Assembly: GCA_019359035.1 (NCBI GenBank)
Contig: JAHHIC010000038.1
Location: forward strand, 186,001 to 250,000
From: Scytonematopsis contorta HA4267-MV1
GTDB taxonomy: Bacteria > Cyanobacteriota > Cyanobacteriia > Cyanobacteriales > Nostocaceae
Length of the DNA stretch: 64,000 nt
Direction of reading: 5' to 3'
Shown piece after piece: positions 44,735 through 54,508 of the stretch (position 1 is the first letter of the stretch; the number at the start of each line of letters is the position of its first letter). The translations under genes were made by a program, and so were the position numbers. Below the pieces are notes generated by a model. The model worked only from the letters and a program-made list of their open reading frames with translations, searched no databases and had not been told where the DNA came from.

Positions 44735-45196
44735 ATGTTACGCCCAATACTCGGTGATTTCAGTAGTATTGTTTGCTTTAAAGCTGCGATTACGGGAATG
44801 GAAGACGCCTTAGGTGACAAAGCTACAGCTATTGCCTTAACAGCAGCAGGTCGCAGTCGTGGAAAGCAACTAGCAAAAGAATTTGGCTTAGAATTTTCCA
44901 GCGTTTCTCTAGAAGAAATGACATCAAAAGTTAGCAATGCTTTGGGGAAAGATGGAACTTGTTTATGTATTGTAGAAAAAATAGTACAGGAAGGAGACAT
45001 TCTCAAAGTTTACACCACAGAAACCTTATGTTCAGCAGGTGAACCCCAAGGTTCTGAGCGTAAATGTACTTATACAATGGGTGCTATTTGGGGAGTTTTA
45101 GAATATTATTACGGTAAACGTTTCCAAGGTAAACACACAGAATCAGTACTGCGTGGAAGCAATTACGACGTATTCGAGTTCACAAAATTAGGCTAA
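44735..45196 (+). CDS. V4R-like small-molecule-binding protein
   Basis: 153 residues from ATG 44735, chosen for AAGGA (44723-44727) seven bases upstream; the longer frame translates heptamers. The C-terminal half resembles the V4R (4-vinyl reductase-like) domain: KCTYTMGAIWGVLEYYYGKR, then a final SNYDVFEF in the place of the usual Cys-x-Phe strand. Five or more Cys residues could matter for metal or redox sensing. Last gene of the GTPase cluster by direction, a possible second input. Assignment rests on pattern, so moderate. Confidence 0.65.
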   Translation: MLRPILGDFSSIVCFKAAITGMEDALGDKATAIALTAAGRSRGKQLAKEFGLEFSSVSLEEMTSKVSNALGKDGTCLCIVEKIVQEGDILKVYTTETLCSAGEPQGSERKCTYTMGAIWGVLEYYYGKRFQGKHTESVLRGSNYDVFEFTKLG

Positions 45197-45241
45197 AACA
45201 ATTACCAATTACCAATTACCAATTCCCAATTCCCCACTCCC
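45197..45241. repeat. Short heptamer array between convergent genes
   Basis: AATTACC, AATTCCC and CACTCCC heptamers between the ends of the V4R-like and PhoH genes. Confidence 0.8.
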
Positions 45242-46198
45242 CTATTTCTCATGTTCCTCATAAGCCTTAACAATCCTCTGAACCAAGGAATGCCTAACCA
45301 CATCCTTTTGGGAAAACTCGCAAAAAGCAATACCTTCCACGTTTTTAAGAATTCTTAAAGCCACCTGCAATCCCGAATCTTGATACCCCGGTAAATCGGT
45401 TTGTGTCATATCACCAGTAATTACCATGCGTGAATGGAAACCCAACCGTGTTAATACCATTTTCATTTGAGCAGGTGTAGTATTTTGTGCCTCGTCCACA
45501 ATAATAAATGCATTATTAAGGGTGCGTCCCCTCATATAAGCTAATGGAGCAACTTCTATAACACCACGTTCCATTAAACTAGGTACTTTTTCTGGGTCAA
45601 TAAACTCATTGATAGCATCATAAAGTGGACGCAAATAAGGATTTACCTTTTGTTGTAAATCTCCAGGCAAAAAGCCAAGTCTTTCACCAGCTTCCACAGC
45701 AGGACGTGTCAGAATTATTCTTTCATACTGGTCAGCAAGTAGTGCTTGTACCGCAACAACAACTGCTAAAAAAGTTTTACCAGTACCTGCAGGTCCACTA
45801 CAAAAAATTAAGTCATTTTTACGCAGCGCTTGAATATACTGTCGTTGACGAAAAGTTTTAGCCCGAACCTCTTCCCCTCGACGAGTTTTAGCAACTACAT
45901 CCCGTTGTAAATCTTGCAGTTCATCTTGTCGTTCAGTATCCAAAGCTTGTCGTGCAGTTAAAATATCAGCATTAGAAACAGTATTACCTTTACCCCAAAT
46001 ATTTTCTAAAGAACGAACTAACTTAGTCGCTAATTTGACTTGTTTTTCCGTACCAGAAATATATAATTCTTGGCCACGTAGTACTAAAGTAGCTCCAGTT
46101 TGCTTTTCAAAGGTTTTCAAATTTTCTTCTCTTGTTCCTCCTAGAGCTAAAGCGCTAGGTATACTAGAAATTTCAATAATTTCGTTGGCATCAGCCAT
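45242..46198 (-). CDS. PhoH-family ATPase
   Basis: 318 residues. An N-terminal KH-like segment (LALGGTREENLKTFEKQTGA) precedes the PhoH ATPase: Walker A GPAGTGKT (135-142), RPAVEAGERLGFLPGD, FIIVDEAQNTTP as Walker B, and SRMVITGDMTQTDLP. PhoH proteins are linked to RNA metabolism and phosphate starvation in some bacteria; biochemical role not settled. In cyanobacteria it lies near rpsP, ffh and the KH protein, as here. Confidence 0.9.
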   Translation of the reverse strand: MADANEIIEISSIPSALALGGTREENLKTFEKQTGATLVLRGQELYISGTEKQVKLATKLVRSLENIWGKGNTVSNADILTARQALDTERQDELQDLQRDVVAKTRRGEEVRAKTFRQRQYIQALRKNDLIFCSGPAGTGKTFLAVVVAVQALLADQYERIILTRPAVEAGERLGFLPGDLQQKVNPYLRPLYDAINEFIDPEKVPSLMERGVIEVAPLAYMRGRTLNNAFIIVDEAQNTTPAQMKMVLTRLGFHSRMVITGDMTQTDLPGYQDSGLQVALRILKNVEGIAFCEFSQKDVVRHSLVQRIVKAYEEHEK

Positions 46199-46291
46199 AA
46201 TTAATAATAGTTAATAATTTAATGTATAAAATTTATTGGTTCTTTGTAGCATTTTTACATATTCCTCCACAAATCGCATACAAAAATATTT

Positions 46292-46319
46292 GTAGAGACG
46301 TGATTAATCACGTCTCTAC
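46292..46319. repeat. 28-bp perfect palindrome
   Basis: GTAGAGACGTGATT and its exact complement, between the rpsU and PhoH genes. Differs from the common form by one compensated base pair (GTG against GCG). Confidence 0.85.
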
Positions 46320-46355
46320 CTTTGGGGTTAAATTATGTAAAACAACAAGAAACAA

Positions 46356-46532
46356 TTAATAAAACCCACCTTTACGTACAGCTTCAGCCTTACGCTTACG
46401 ACGCAGACTGGGTTTTTCGTATCGTTCCCGACGTTTCACCTCAGATATAATCCCGGCTTTTTGAATTTTCTTTTTAAAACGTCTCAATGCCGAATCAATA
46501 GATTCATTTTCACCTAAACGTACTTCAGCCAC
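46356..46532 (-). CDS. rpsU: 30S ribosomal protein S21, copy 1
   Basis: 58 residues, start GTG (46530-46532), with AGGGAGGTGA upstream. [19 protein letters not shown] at the start and the basic tail [19 protein letters not shown] are diagnostic. S21 helps 30S subunits start translation. It is transcribed towards phoH. A second paralogue lies at 56447. Confidence 0.93.
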   Translation of the reverse strand: MAEVRLGENESIDSALRRFKKKIQKAGIISEVKRRERYEKPSLRRKRKAEAVRKGGFY

Positions 46533-46836
46533 TCTCTACTTTCACCTCCCTAGAGATAATTGGAGTGACATTGACAATTTTAAAACCTGCATAAAAAGTT
46601 GAGCAGGTTTTTGTTTTGCTGATGTCTCAGACTACTGGAGATTTAGTTTGAAACTTAGCGTTTAATAACGCCTAGTAAAACCACTCCAGCAGCAGACATT
46701 AAAAAATGCAACAAATAAATTTGTTGTCGCGAACTCCTAACATTCTATCTCGAACCTAGTAGAAGACAGCATAATAAAAAGACGAAAAATTACAGTCAAA
46801 GTCATTTTATTTTACTTTTTACTTTGCTTTATCGCA
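46533..46836. other. Intergenic region with a hairpin upstream of rpsU
   Basis: About 300 bases between the KH gene and rpsU. AACCTGC and GCAGGTT (46584-46609) pair around a 12-base loop. On the minus strand a TTTTAAAAT run follows, so it may terminate the ffh-rpsP-KH transcript or attenuate rpsU. The rest is AT-rich. Confidence 0.55.
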
Positions 46837-47235
46837 CTAGAGTGAACGAGATTTAGTTAGAGGAAAAGGGATATTACTACTACCCCGCCTTTGGTTGGTT
46901 CTAGGTGGTGGTATTCGTTCTTCTCTATCATCATCATCAGGTATGCCATCTCGACCGCCAGAACTGCCGTAGATGTCTAGGTACACTGATTCGCCCGCAG
47001 CAGCCGCAGCTGCGGTAATAACAGTACGTATGGCCTGGATATTGCGTCCTCCACGACCAAACACTCTTCCTTTATCAGCATTGTCAAAGGCTATGCGAAT
47101 CCAAGTTTTCTGGAGGCTCGCAGAAAATTCACAATCGATACTCAGGGTTTTCGGATCTTCTAGGAACGGCTGTATGAGGAACCTAACCAATCCTACATAA
47201 TCAGGGCTGGTTTTTTTTATGGCAGACGGAGCCAT
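46837..47235 (-). CDS. khpA: KH-domain RNA-binding protein (KhpA-like)
   Basis: 132 residues from ATG 47233-47235; a longer frame only overlaps rpsP. The KH core is YVGLVRFLIQPFLEDP then GRVFGRGGRNIQAIRTVI with the GxxG loop. The tail is acidic, then Arg/Pro-rich (DDDDREERIPPPR), longer than in other KhpA proteins. RNA-binding partner of KhpB in other bacteria. It lies four bases after rpsP, so they are co-transcribed. Confidence 0.88.
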   Translation of the reverse strand: MAPSAIKKTSPDYVGLVRFLIQPFLEDPKTLSIDCEFSASLQKTWIRIAFDNADKGRVFGRGGRNIQAIRTVITAAAAAAGESVYLDIYGSSGGRDGIPDDDDREERIPPPRTNQRRGSSNIPFPLTKSRSL

Positions 47236-47239
47236 CTTC

Positions 47240-47500
47240 TTAATTAGCGGGTTTTGCACTGACCTGTTCAAAGACGTTTGCTTTTTGCAGTATGCGACGC
47301 ACTGTATCTGTAGGTTGAGCGCCTTGTTGTAGTCGGGTGACAATTGCGGGCACATCCAATCGGACTTCATCGGTTCTGGGATTATAATAACCCAGTTCTT
47401 CTAGGGGGCGACCATCACGGCGGGAGAGGCTTTGCATAACGACTATACGGTAGCTAGCTTCCCGCTTTTTACCGAATCGTTTCAAGCGCAGTTTAATCAT
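47240..47500 (-). CDS. rpsP: 30S ribosomal protein S16
   Basis: 86 residues, full length: [37 protein letters not shown] and [11 protein letters not shown]. Needed for 30S assembly. Lies downstream of ffh and directly upstream of the KH gene, the usual order. Confidence 0.95.
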   Translation of the reverse strand: MIKLRLKRFGKKREASYRIVVMQSLSRRDGRPLEELGYYNPRTDEVRLDVPAIVTRLQQGAQPTDTVRRILQKANVFEQVSAKPAN

Positions 47501-47573
47501 GTTGAGAAATCATTCTCCTGTTTGATTTATTTCTTACTGAAAAGCTAATTTTAGCACTCTCGGTTGTAATTTG

Positions 47574-47775
47574 GGGAGTGGGGAGTGGGGAGTGGGGAGT
47601 GGGGAGTGGGGAGTGGGATAATTCGCAATTTGCAATTCGCAGTTCGCAATTCCCAATTTCCAATTCCTCACTCCCAATTCCCAATTCCCCACTCCCAATT
47701 CCCCACTCCCAATTCCCCACTCCCAACTCCCAATTCCCCACTCCCAACTCCCAATTCCCCACTCCCCACTCCCAG
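47574..47775. repeat. Facing heptamer arrays between ffh and rpsP
   Basis: GGGGAGT heptamers (47574-47617), AATTCGC-type units, then a long CCCAATT/CCCCACTC array to 47775. The ends are complementary, so the whole 200-base stretch can fold. It separates ffh from rpsP and so lies within a likely operon. Confidence 0.9.
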
Positions 47776-47778
47776 CGA

Positions 47779-49251
47779 CTAAAGCGTACCAAACCCTTTC
47801 TTCTTTTTGTCTTTCTTTGGTTTCTTTTTACCGCCTCCACCAGCACCTCCAGGATAACCACGCCATCCGGGTGCTGCCGAACGGTTACCCCCACCCATTG
47901 CCATTTGGTCACCACCCATACCCCCAAACATGCCTCCTGGCATACCTGGAAAGTTTCCTTTTCCCATTTGTTGCATCAAATTACGCATTTTCTGGAAATC
48001 GGCAACTAATTTGGAGATATCTGGCTCTTTGTAACCGGAACCCTTAGCAATGCGTTTACGACGACTGGGAGAACTTGCTAATAAATCAGGATTTTTTCGC
48101 TCTTCCATCGTCATGGAGTTAATCATCGCTTCGCAGCGTTTTAACTGGGTTTCTCCCTGACGCAGTTGGTCATCTGAAAGCTTGTTCATCCCCGGAATTA
48201 ATTTAACAATACCTCCGAGGGAACCCATATTTTTCATCAAGCGCAACTGCTTGAGGAAGTCGGTAAAATCAAACTTAGCTTCCAGAATTTTCTTCTGCAT
48301 TTTCTCGGCATCAGCCAAGTCCATTTCTTCCTGGGCTTTTTCTACCAAGGTGAGTACGTCACCCATACCCAGGATTCGTGATGCCATCCGCTCTGGAAAA
48401 AAGGGTTGCAGGGCTTCGACTTTTTCCCCAACACCAACAAATTTAATCGGTTGTCCAGAAATTTGTCTGACGCTTAGTGCTGCACCACCACGGCTATCAC
48501 CGTCCATTTTCGTCAGAATAGCCCCTGTAATTCCTACTTGTTCGTGAAAAGTACGAGTTAAAGAAGCTGCTTCTTGTCCCGTCATCGCGTCCACTACTAA
48601 TAAGGTTTCGTGGGGATTAACGGTTTGCTTAATGCTGGCTAACTCAGCCATCATATCTGAGTCAATTTGTAGTCGTCCAGCAGTATCAATAATTACTGTA
48701 TTTATACCTTCTGCTTTAGCTCGTTCCACCCCTTGACGTGCTATCTCAACAGGGTTTGCATCGCTCCCCATATCGAATACTGGCACGTCAATTTGTTTAC
48801 CCAATGTTTTTAGTTGGTCAATTGCCGCAGGACGATACACGTCTGTTGCAACCAACATACAGCTACGCTCTATTTTACGTAAATGTAAAGCCAATTTAGC
48901 TGATGCGGTTGTTTTACCTGTACCTTGTAATCCAGCCATTAATACAATGGTTGGAGATGTTTCTGCATCGGCTAGGGGTACATTTGTTTCCCCCATTACC
49001 TGTGTTAGTTCATCGTAAACAACTTTTATAAACTGTTGGTCAGGACGTACCCCAGATGTTACCTCAGCACCCATTGCCTTGGTTTCAACCTCAGCAACAA
49101 AATCTTTGACTACCTGGAGGTTAACATCAGCTTCCAACAGGGCACGACGCACTTCCCGCAATGCGTCCTGAATATTTGACTGAGATATTTTATCTTGACC
49201 CCGGAGTTTTTTCCAAGCTCCTTCTAGACGGTCTGCAAGTGCTTCAAACAT
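47779..49251 (-). CDS. ffh: Signal recognition particle protein Ffh
   Basis: 490 residues. N domain, then the G domain with P-loop GLQGTGKTT (107-115), [17 protein letters not shown], then the helical M domain with [20 protein letters not shown]. The tail is Gly/Met/Lys-rich ([19 protein letters not shown]) and basic at the end. It recognises signal sequences with the 4.5S RNA; the RNA gene is not in this window. Confidence 0.95.
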   Translation of the reverse strand: MFEALADRLEGAWKKLRGQDKISQSNIQDALREVRRALLEADVNLQVVKDFVAEVETKAMGAEVTSGVRPDQQFIKVVYDELTQVMGETNVPLADAETSPTIVLMAGLQGTGKTTASAKLALHLRKIERSCMLVATDVYRPAAIDQLKTLGKQIDVPVFDMGSDANPVEIARQGVERAKAEGINTVIIDTAGRLQIDSDMMAELASIKQTVNPHETLLVVDAMTGQEAASLTRTFHEQVGITGAILTKMDGDSRGGAALSVRQISGQPIKFVGVGEKVEALQPFFPERMASRILGMGDVLTLVEKAQEEMDLADAEKMQKKILEAKFDFTDFLKQLRLMKNMGSLGGIVKLIPGMNKLSDDQLRQGETQLKRCEAMINSMTMEERKNPDLLASSPSRRKRIAKGSGYKEPDISKLVADFQKMRNLMQQMGKGNFPGMPGGMFGGMGGDQMAMGGGNRSAAPGWRGYPGGAGGGGKKKPKKDKKKKGFGTL

Positions 49252-50003
49252 AAATTTGTCTACAGGTAGTTAAGCCAATAGTTAATCCACAGTTAATCCA
49301 CAAAAAAACAACTCCCGGCTCTGAAACTTTAAAGATGGGATTTGTCGATTTCAGGAACTGCGGCTTTTTCTTGTGTAAGTGCTATTTACAAGCTTAGTGC
49401 TTTTCCTGGTTTCTGTACCCGCTCTAACATAATACAGCCTCGCCTTGGGCAAGCTTTGTTGATTTAACTCCACCTAGACTAAAGAATGCTAATGTATTAT
49501 ATAACACTTGTATATGTGCTGATATTAAATGCTATCTACTTGCTTGTCGAATATTTATTCATATGTAAATTTTCTAAAAAGGTATATCTAATAGTCAGAA
49601 TAAATAAATACAATTGTAGCGCTTACTACTGAATAATTATATTTGCTAATCAATTAACAATTAATTTTAAAATATATTAATATTCACTATTCTAATTTGT
49701 GAATTACTTGTTGTTAAAAGTTAGTTTATTGTCTTATAAATTGCTTCTTAACATGTATAAGTAGGTTTATACTTGATGATACAAAATTAATCTAATATAT
49801 TTAATTTGTTTCATACAGTGGGTAAATGCAAAAAAATTTGCTAAAAATAAATATTATTTGTAGTAAGTAATTCACGTCTACCAAGCTGTATCAATGCTAC
49901 TTATTTCAACTTCAATTTGCTCACATAACTACTACTAATTATTAAAATAAAAGTCACTTGTTTGTAGATAAAGTAATTTTATGAGGTTAGAGAGGTATAA
50001 AGT
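49252..50003. other. Long intergenic region between divergent genes
   Basis: 750 AT-rich bases. The direct repeat AGTTAATCCACA occurs twice at about 49278-49303. No RNA gene or ORF of interest is recognised. GAGAGG about ten bases before the pentapeptide gene is a plausible ribosome site. Confidence 0.5.
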
Positions 50004-51152
50004 ATGACTATTGACGACAATAACAAGGAAAATGAACCACTGTCAGTCAAAACACCATTAATAACTCACATTAGCAGGACTTCTGTACTGGGATTAGGAT
50101 GTATAGTCATGCTGGTAATAATTAAAGATAAGTCATTAGTATTAAAATTGATTTTTAGCTTCGGTTTACTTTTATTTTTTGTTAGAAGTTATATACAACA
50201 CCGCAAAGAAAAATTCTCAAAAGAATTACCGAAAGGATTATTAAAAAAAATATCAGAAGAATTAACTTTTCCCCTGGAGAAAATAATTGCTGCAAGTGCT
50301 TTCGATAACGAAAACCCTAACGATGGGGAGATTGTCGATTTCCGAAAACACGATGGTAAGCAAAGTATTCTTCAAGAAGTCGTAAACCAGGTACTGGAAA
50401 CTCAAGATGATGGTAGCGCTAATTTTGTTTTAGCCGATTTGACAAACATTGACCTTGTTGGTGCCGACCTCGTAGAAGCCTACCTTAATGGAGCAGAACT
50501 GAGTAGGGCTAACCTCTCCTTTGCTAACCTGACTAAAGCAAACCTAAATGGAGCAAATCTCAATAGTAGCAATCTTGCAGCAGCCAAATTATGCCATGCA
50601 AACCTCAACAGCGCTCAATTAGTAAATGCTAATTTGAGTAATGCTGATTTAGAAAGTGCTAGTCTCAGCTGTGCAAACCTAAATAACGCTCATCTAGTAA
50701 AAGCAAACCTCAGTCTCGCAAATCTTAGTGATGCTCAGATGATTGGAGTTAAACTGAACAATGCTAATCTTAGTAATGTTTATCTGTGGAACGCTAATTT
50801 GAATAATGCTTCGCTGGTGGGTGCTTGTTTTTCTAAAGCCTACATGAATAGTGTCAAACTGACGAATGCTCATTTAAGCGACGCTGTTTTAGAAGATGCT
50901 AAACTTACCAACGCTAAATTGCGAGAAGCAAATTTGGAAGGAGCAAATCTTTGTCGTGCTCAAATGGAAAATGCTAACCTGAAACAAGCTAACCTCCGTA
51001 ATGCCAACTTAGAAGGGGCCAACTTAGAAGGAGCTAACCTAGAAGGGGCAAACCTAATTGGAGCAAATTTAACAGGAGCAAAATTAAAGTGTGTAAAAAT
51101 TGACCACACTACAGAAATAGAAAGTCAATGGCTTTTGGCTTTTGCACCCTAA
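50004..51152 (+). CDS. Pentapeptide-repeat membrane protein
   Basis: 382 residues. Two hydrophobic helices at about 29-70 ([31 protein letters not shown]) anchor it. Residues about 135-365 are some 45 A(D/N)Lxx pentapeptides (for example [20 protein letters not shown]) that form a right-handed quadrilateral helix. Very common in Nostoc-type genomes; function usually unknown. A short tail follows. Confidence 0.9.
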   Translation: MTIDDNNKENEPLSVKTPLITHISRTSVLGLGCIVMLVIIKDKSLVLKLIFSFGLLLFFVRSYIQHRKEKFSKELPKGLLKKISEELTFPLEKIIAASAFDNENPNDGEIVDFRKHDGKQSILQEVVNQVLETQDDGSANFVLADLTNIDLVGADLVEAYLNGAELSRANLSFANLTKANLNGANLNSSNLAAAKLCHANLNSAQLVNANLSNADLESASLSCANLNNAHLVKANLSLANLSDAQMIGVKLNNANLSNVYLWNANLNNASLVGACFSKAYMNSVKLTNAHLSDAVLEDAKLTNAKLREANLEGANLCRAQMENANLKQANLRNANLEGANLEGANLEGANLIGANLTGAKLKCVKIDHTTEIESQWLLAFAP

Positions 51153-51179
51153 TTACACCACGCAGACCTAACCCCCCTA

Positions 51180-51206
51180 CCCCCCTTCCCTGCTAGGGAA
51201 GGGGGG
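51180..51206. terminator. Bidirectional hairpin between convergent genes
   Basis: Perfect stem CCCCCCTTCCCT against AGGGAAGGGGGG, with a short loop. It lies between the ends of the pentapeptide gene and pepP. No long T-run on either side. Confidence 0.65.
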
Positions 51207-51223
51207 AATAAAACAGTCAACAA

Positions 51224-52606
51224 TTAACAGTTAACCAACTTCTCGATATCATTTGCGACTGTTGGTAGAGCTCCAGTTAAAATTTCGGCTCCATTATCAG
51301 TAACTAAAACATCATCTTCTATCCGTATTCCTCGCACATCAGAAAATTGTTCTAATCGCTCCCAATTAATCAAATAATGATATTGCGAACGAGCATGATT
51401 TAAAATCGCAGGCACTTGATAAAAACCAGGTTCAATAGTAACCAACATCCCTGTACGTAAAGGACGATTTAAACGCAAATAGCCCAAACCAAAACGCTCG
51501 CTGCGAGAACGTCCATCTTCATACCCAGCTAAATCTCCCAAATCTTCCATATCATGCACATCTAAGCCTAAAAGATGTCCGATACCGTGGGGGAAAAACA
51601 AAGCGTGGATATCTTTTTCGACCAATTCTTCCGGCTTTCCTTGCAAAATACCTAAATTTGCTAACCCCTCAGCAATCACACCGCAAGCTGTAAGATGAAT
51701 ATCGCTATATTCAACACCTGGTTGTATTTTGGCGATACAAGCATCATGTGCTGCTAAAACAACATCATAAATATCTCTTTGGGTAGAAGAAAATTTACCA
51801 GAAACAGGCCAAGTGCGAGTAATATCAGAAGCCCAACCCGTAGGAGTTTCCGCACCAACATCAGCTAATATTAAATCACCCATTTGCACAGGGTGGTGAT
51901 AATGTTCATTATGCAAAACTTCCCCATGAACAGTGACGATACTGTTATAAGAAGTCGTCATATTGTGCCCAATAATCACACTTTCCATTGCAGCACGCAC
52001 TTTAGCTTCCCGAATCGCTGATTTTGTCGCTCTCATACCCGCTTTATGGGCTTCAATTGCAACAGCAGCTGATTTTTTCAACTCAGCCAATGCACCCGAA
52101 TCATGAGTCACTCGTAGTAATATAATAGCTCTCGCTAATTCTAAATCAATTCCAGATGGTGGTAACTGCGGTAAAACCATACGGTCAAGTAACTGAGTCT
52201 GTTGCGTCCAAGTTGCAGCGTCTTGAACAGCAATTGTCCCAGCACCATCAATTTGCGATCGCAATTCATCCATTGGGTAAGCAGCATCAGCAGCAATGGT
52301 CTCAGCGATTTCATCACGAGATGGAGTTTCACCATGCCAAAGAGCGCTACTAGGTGAAGCATCATTTATATATAATGTTATTTTTCCATCATCAAGTCGG
52401 ATAGCAGCATTAGGCAAAGGTATCCCCGCAAAATAAAGAAAATGGCTGCTAGCACGAAAAGGATAAACATTATTCGCAAAATTTCTTGGGCTATTAGTCC
52501 CCGACCAAAGAATTGCCGGGAAATCAATTAAATTAGCCAATTTTTGCCGTCGCTGTTTTAGGCTTTCTATTAAAACACGGTCAATATTTTGCATCATCAT
52601 TACCAA
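51224..52606 (-). CDS. pepP: Xaa-Pro aminopeptidase (M24, AMP_N domain)
   Basis: 460 residues. N-terminal AMP_N domain (FPAILWSGTNSPRNFANNVY, FRASSHFLYFAGIP), then the pita-bread M24 fold with metal ligands in ILADVGAETPTGWASDITR, PHGIGHLLGLDVHD, TIEPGFY and GIRIEDDVLVT. Removes an N-terminal residue before proline. Usual length for the cyanobacterial family. Confidence 0.92.
   Translation of the reverse strand: MVMMMQNIDRVLIESLKQRRQKLANLIDFPAILWSGTNSPRNFANNVYPFRASSHFLYFAGIPLPNAAIRLDDGKITLYINDASPSSALWHGETPSRDEIAETIAADAAYPMDELRSQIDGAGTIAVQDAATWTQQTQLLDRMVLPQLPPSGIDLELARAIILLRVTHDSGALAELKKSAAVAIEAHKAGMRATKSAIREAKVRAAMESVIIGHNMTTSYNSIVTVHGEVLHNEHYHHPVQMGDLILADVGAETPTGWASDITRTWPVSGKFSSTQRDIYDVVLAAHDACIAKIQPGVEYSDIHLTACGVIAEGLANLGILQGKPEELVEKDIHALFFPHGIGHLLGLDVHDMEDLGDLAGYEDGRSRSERFGLGYLRLNRPLRTGMLVTIEPGFYQVPAILNHARSQYHYLINWERLEQFSDVRGIRIEDDVLVTDNGAEILTGALPTVANDIEKLVNC
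52255..52262. repeat. HIP1 octamer
   Basis: GCGATCGC inside pepP. Only two perfect HIP1 sites were noticed in 64 kb, which is sparse for a Nostoc-type genome. Confidence 0.85.
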
Positions 52607-52629
52607 AAAAATTTATTAATACAAATGCT

Positions 52630-52938
52630 TTAATCGTTGTCTTGCTTAGCGTCTTTTTTACGGTATTTTTGTTTATCCCCCCCACGTTCATCATCGTCAT
52701 CGTCATCCTTACGAACTTGCTGCTTATCTTCTTTATCTTCCTTATCTTTTTTCTCTTCCTTATCCTCGTCTGAATCGTTAGACTGATTTTTATAGATATT
52801 TTCTTGGGGAGCTTTAGTATCAGGCTTCTCGGTCTCACTAGCTCCACAACCAGTTAACATAGCATTCGTAAACATCACACTAACAATTGCCAAAACACCA
52901 CTAAGGAGTTTTTTAAGTTTTACGTTTGTTTGTAACAT
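52630..52938 (-). CDS. Small highly charged lipoprotein
   Basis: 102 residues. Signal sequence with lipobox MLTGC (Cys31). The mature part is almost only Asp, Glu, Lys, Gln (DEDKEEKKDKEDKEDK, then DDDDDDERGG) and so disordered. Could bind cations or span the periplasm, but no function is known. Same strand as pepP, 23 bases upstream. Confidence 0.75.
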   Translation of the reverse strand: MLQTNVKLKKLLSGVLAIVSVMFTNAMLTGCGASETEKPDTKAPQENIYKNQSNDSDEDKEEKKDKEDKEDKQQVRKDDDDDDERGGDKQKYRKKDAKQDND

Positions 52939-53034
52939 TTGTTTTCTTTCGAGAAAATAGATTTATATATCCGTAAGGCTAGGTTAACATTTACTTTTGC
53001 GAAAAGATTTCATAGCCCCTCTCTAATTTAAAAC

Positions 53035-53481
53035 ATGTATTCCCAATCGAAAGCACCAGCAAAAAAAATTCAATCCTGCGACTGGCCAATTGAACAATTA
53101 CCAGGATTAAGCGCAGAAGAACAATTACAACTAGAAAATTGCGGAATTACCACAACAAATATCTTACTTAAGCAAGCAAATAACCCAACGACTCGATTAG
53201 CACTAGCAAATAAATTACATGTACATCCTCAGTATGTAAATAAATGGATAGCCTTAGCGGATTTAGCCAGAGTTCAAAGTGTTGGAATTCAATACTGCGG
53301 ATTGTTACTACATGCAGGAATAATCTCAGTCAAACAGCTTGCAGAAATTCCCACCCATAGACTACACAAACAAGTTATGCGCTTACAAGTAGCAACAATG
53401 CAACGTCGAGACTTGTGTCCTACAGTTGACTTAGTGCAGCAATGGGGTTTTCAAGCACGGATGTTAACGGTTGACGGTTGA
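53035..53481 (+). CDS. DUF4332 (helix-hairpin-helix-like) protein
   Basis: 148 residues, helical: LPGLSAEEQLQLENCGITTT, LHVHPQYVNKWIALADLARV, VGIQYCGLLLHAGIISVKQL. These are HhH-type repeats of the DUF4332 family. The last codons (TVDG) and the stop TGA come from the GTTGACG heptamer array that follows, so the original end was changed. Confidence 0.82.
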   Translation: MYSQSKAPAKKIQSCDWPIEQLPGLSAEEQLQLENCGITTTNILLKQANNPTTRLALANKLHVHPQYVNKWIALADLARVQSVGIQYCGLLLHAGIISVKQLAEIPTHRLHKQVMRLQVATMQRRDLCPTVDLVQQWGFQARMLTVDG

Positions 53482-53600
53482 CGGTTGACTGTTGACTGTT
53501 GACTGTTGACTGTTGACTGTTGACGGTTAACGGCTAACTGCGAATTTTGAATTTTGAATTTTGAATTTTGAATTTTGAATTTTGAATTTTGAATTGCGAA
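53466..53600. repeat. GTTGACG/GTTGACT and GAATTTT heptamer arrays
   Basis: Nine GTTGAC(G/T) units followed by GAATTTT repeated about seven times. The left edge gives the DUF4332 stop. Confidence 0.9.
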
Positions 53601-53604
53601 CTGC

Positions 53605-54474
53605 TTACTCCCCACTTTCCATTTCCCACTCAGCTGAATTTATCTCAGCTTCCTGACAAATAACTTCATGATATTCCCCATTACTTGCTAGCAAACCACC
53701 CCACTGATTAATATCACCAGTGTTATATAGCAAAGGACTACCATCAAAGTGGGTGTATTTACCACCAGCTTCCGTCAAAATTAATTCAGGTGCGGCAATA
53801 TCCCAATCTTTAGGTGCTGATTTACCAGAAAGAGAAATGTAAACATCTGCTTGTTTTTCAACAATTGCTGCAATTTTACATCCCACACTTCCAATAGATT
53901 TTTGATTTTTGCAAGGTAAATTCTTTAGTATAAAATCTAACTTCTCATTTCGGTGAGAACGACTGGCAACCAATGTCAATTCTTCAATTTTTTTACCCGA
54001 CGACACCTGTAAAATTTCAGTTTTGCCATCACGAGCTTCTACAAATGCACCACCACCCTTGGTTGCGTAGTACATTTTTCCGGATTCAGGCACAGCGACT
54101 ATTGCAAAAACAGGACGTTTATCTTTAACTAAAGCAATGTGAATCGCATATTCCCCAGTTTTCTCAATAAAATCTCGTGTCCCATCCAACGGGTCAATTA
54201 TCCATACCCATTTTTGTTTAACTTTTTGAGACTCTTGGTATGTTTCTTCGCTAATATAACCAAAGTCTTCATTACCCAATGCAGCTTGTAACTTTTCTAA
54301 AATATAATGACTCACAGCTAAATCAGCAGCAGTCACTGGGTCTTTATCTTTTTCATCCTTATATTGAACATCTAAATTTTGATGATTAGTTCCCTGATAA
54401 TAAGAACGTAGTATATCCGAAGCTCCCCAAGCGATAGGAAGTGCAATTTCTAATATTTCAGCTAGACTTTTCAT
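53605..54474 (-). CDS. cysQ: 3'(2'),5'-bisphosphate nucleotidase CysQ
   Basis: 289 residues, inositol-monophosphatase fold. Metal sites: FGYISEETYQ (Glu), WIIDPLDGTRDFI (Asp-x-x-Asp) and KDWDIAAPELILTEAGG. Recycles adenosine bisphosphate from sulfate assimilation, which fits the sulfite reductase in the same window but is not a linkage. The last residues (EWEMESGE) are read from GTGGGAA-type heptamers, so the C-terminus is repeat-derived. The PfkB kinase lies 34 bases upstream, same strand. Confidence 0.9.
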   Translation of the reverse strand: MKSLAEILEIALPIAWGASDILRSYYQGTNHQNLDVQYKDEKDKDPVTAADLAVSHYILEKLQAALGNEDFGYISEETYQESQKVKQKWVWIIDPLDGTRDFIEKTGEYAIHIALVKDKRPVFAIVAVPESGKMYYATKGGGAFVEARDGKTEILQVSSGKKIEELTLVASRSHRNEKLDFILKNLPCKNQKSIGSVGCKIAAIVEKQADVYISLSGKSAPKDWDIAAPELILTEAGGKYTHFDGSPLLYNTGDINQWGGLLASNGEYHEVICQEAEINSAEWEMESGE

Positions 54475-54508
54475 TTATTTTTACTCACTTTAATTAATTC
54501 ATTTACAG

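Noticed and set aside
47578..48009. Pro/Ser/Gln-rich frame opposite ffh
   Set aside because: Reads heptamer repeats and then the antisense of ffh; no domain.
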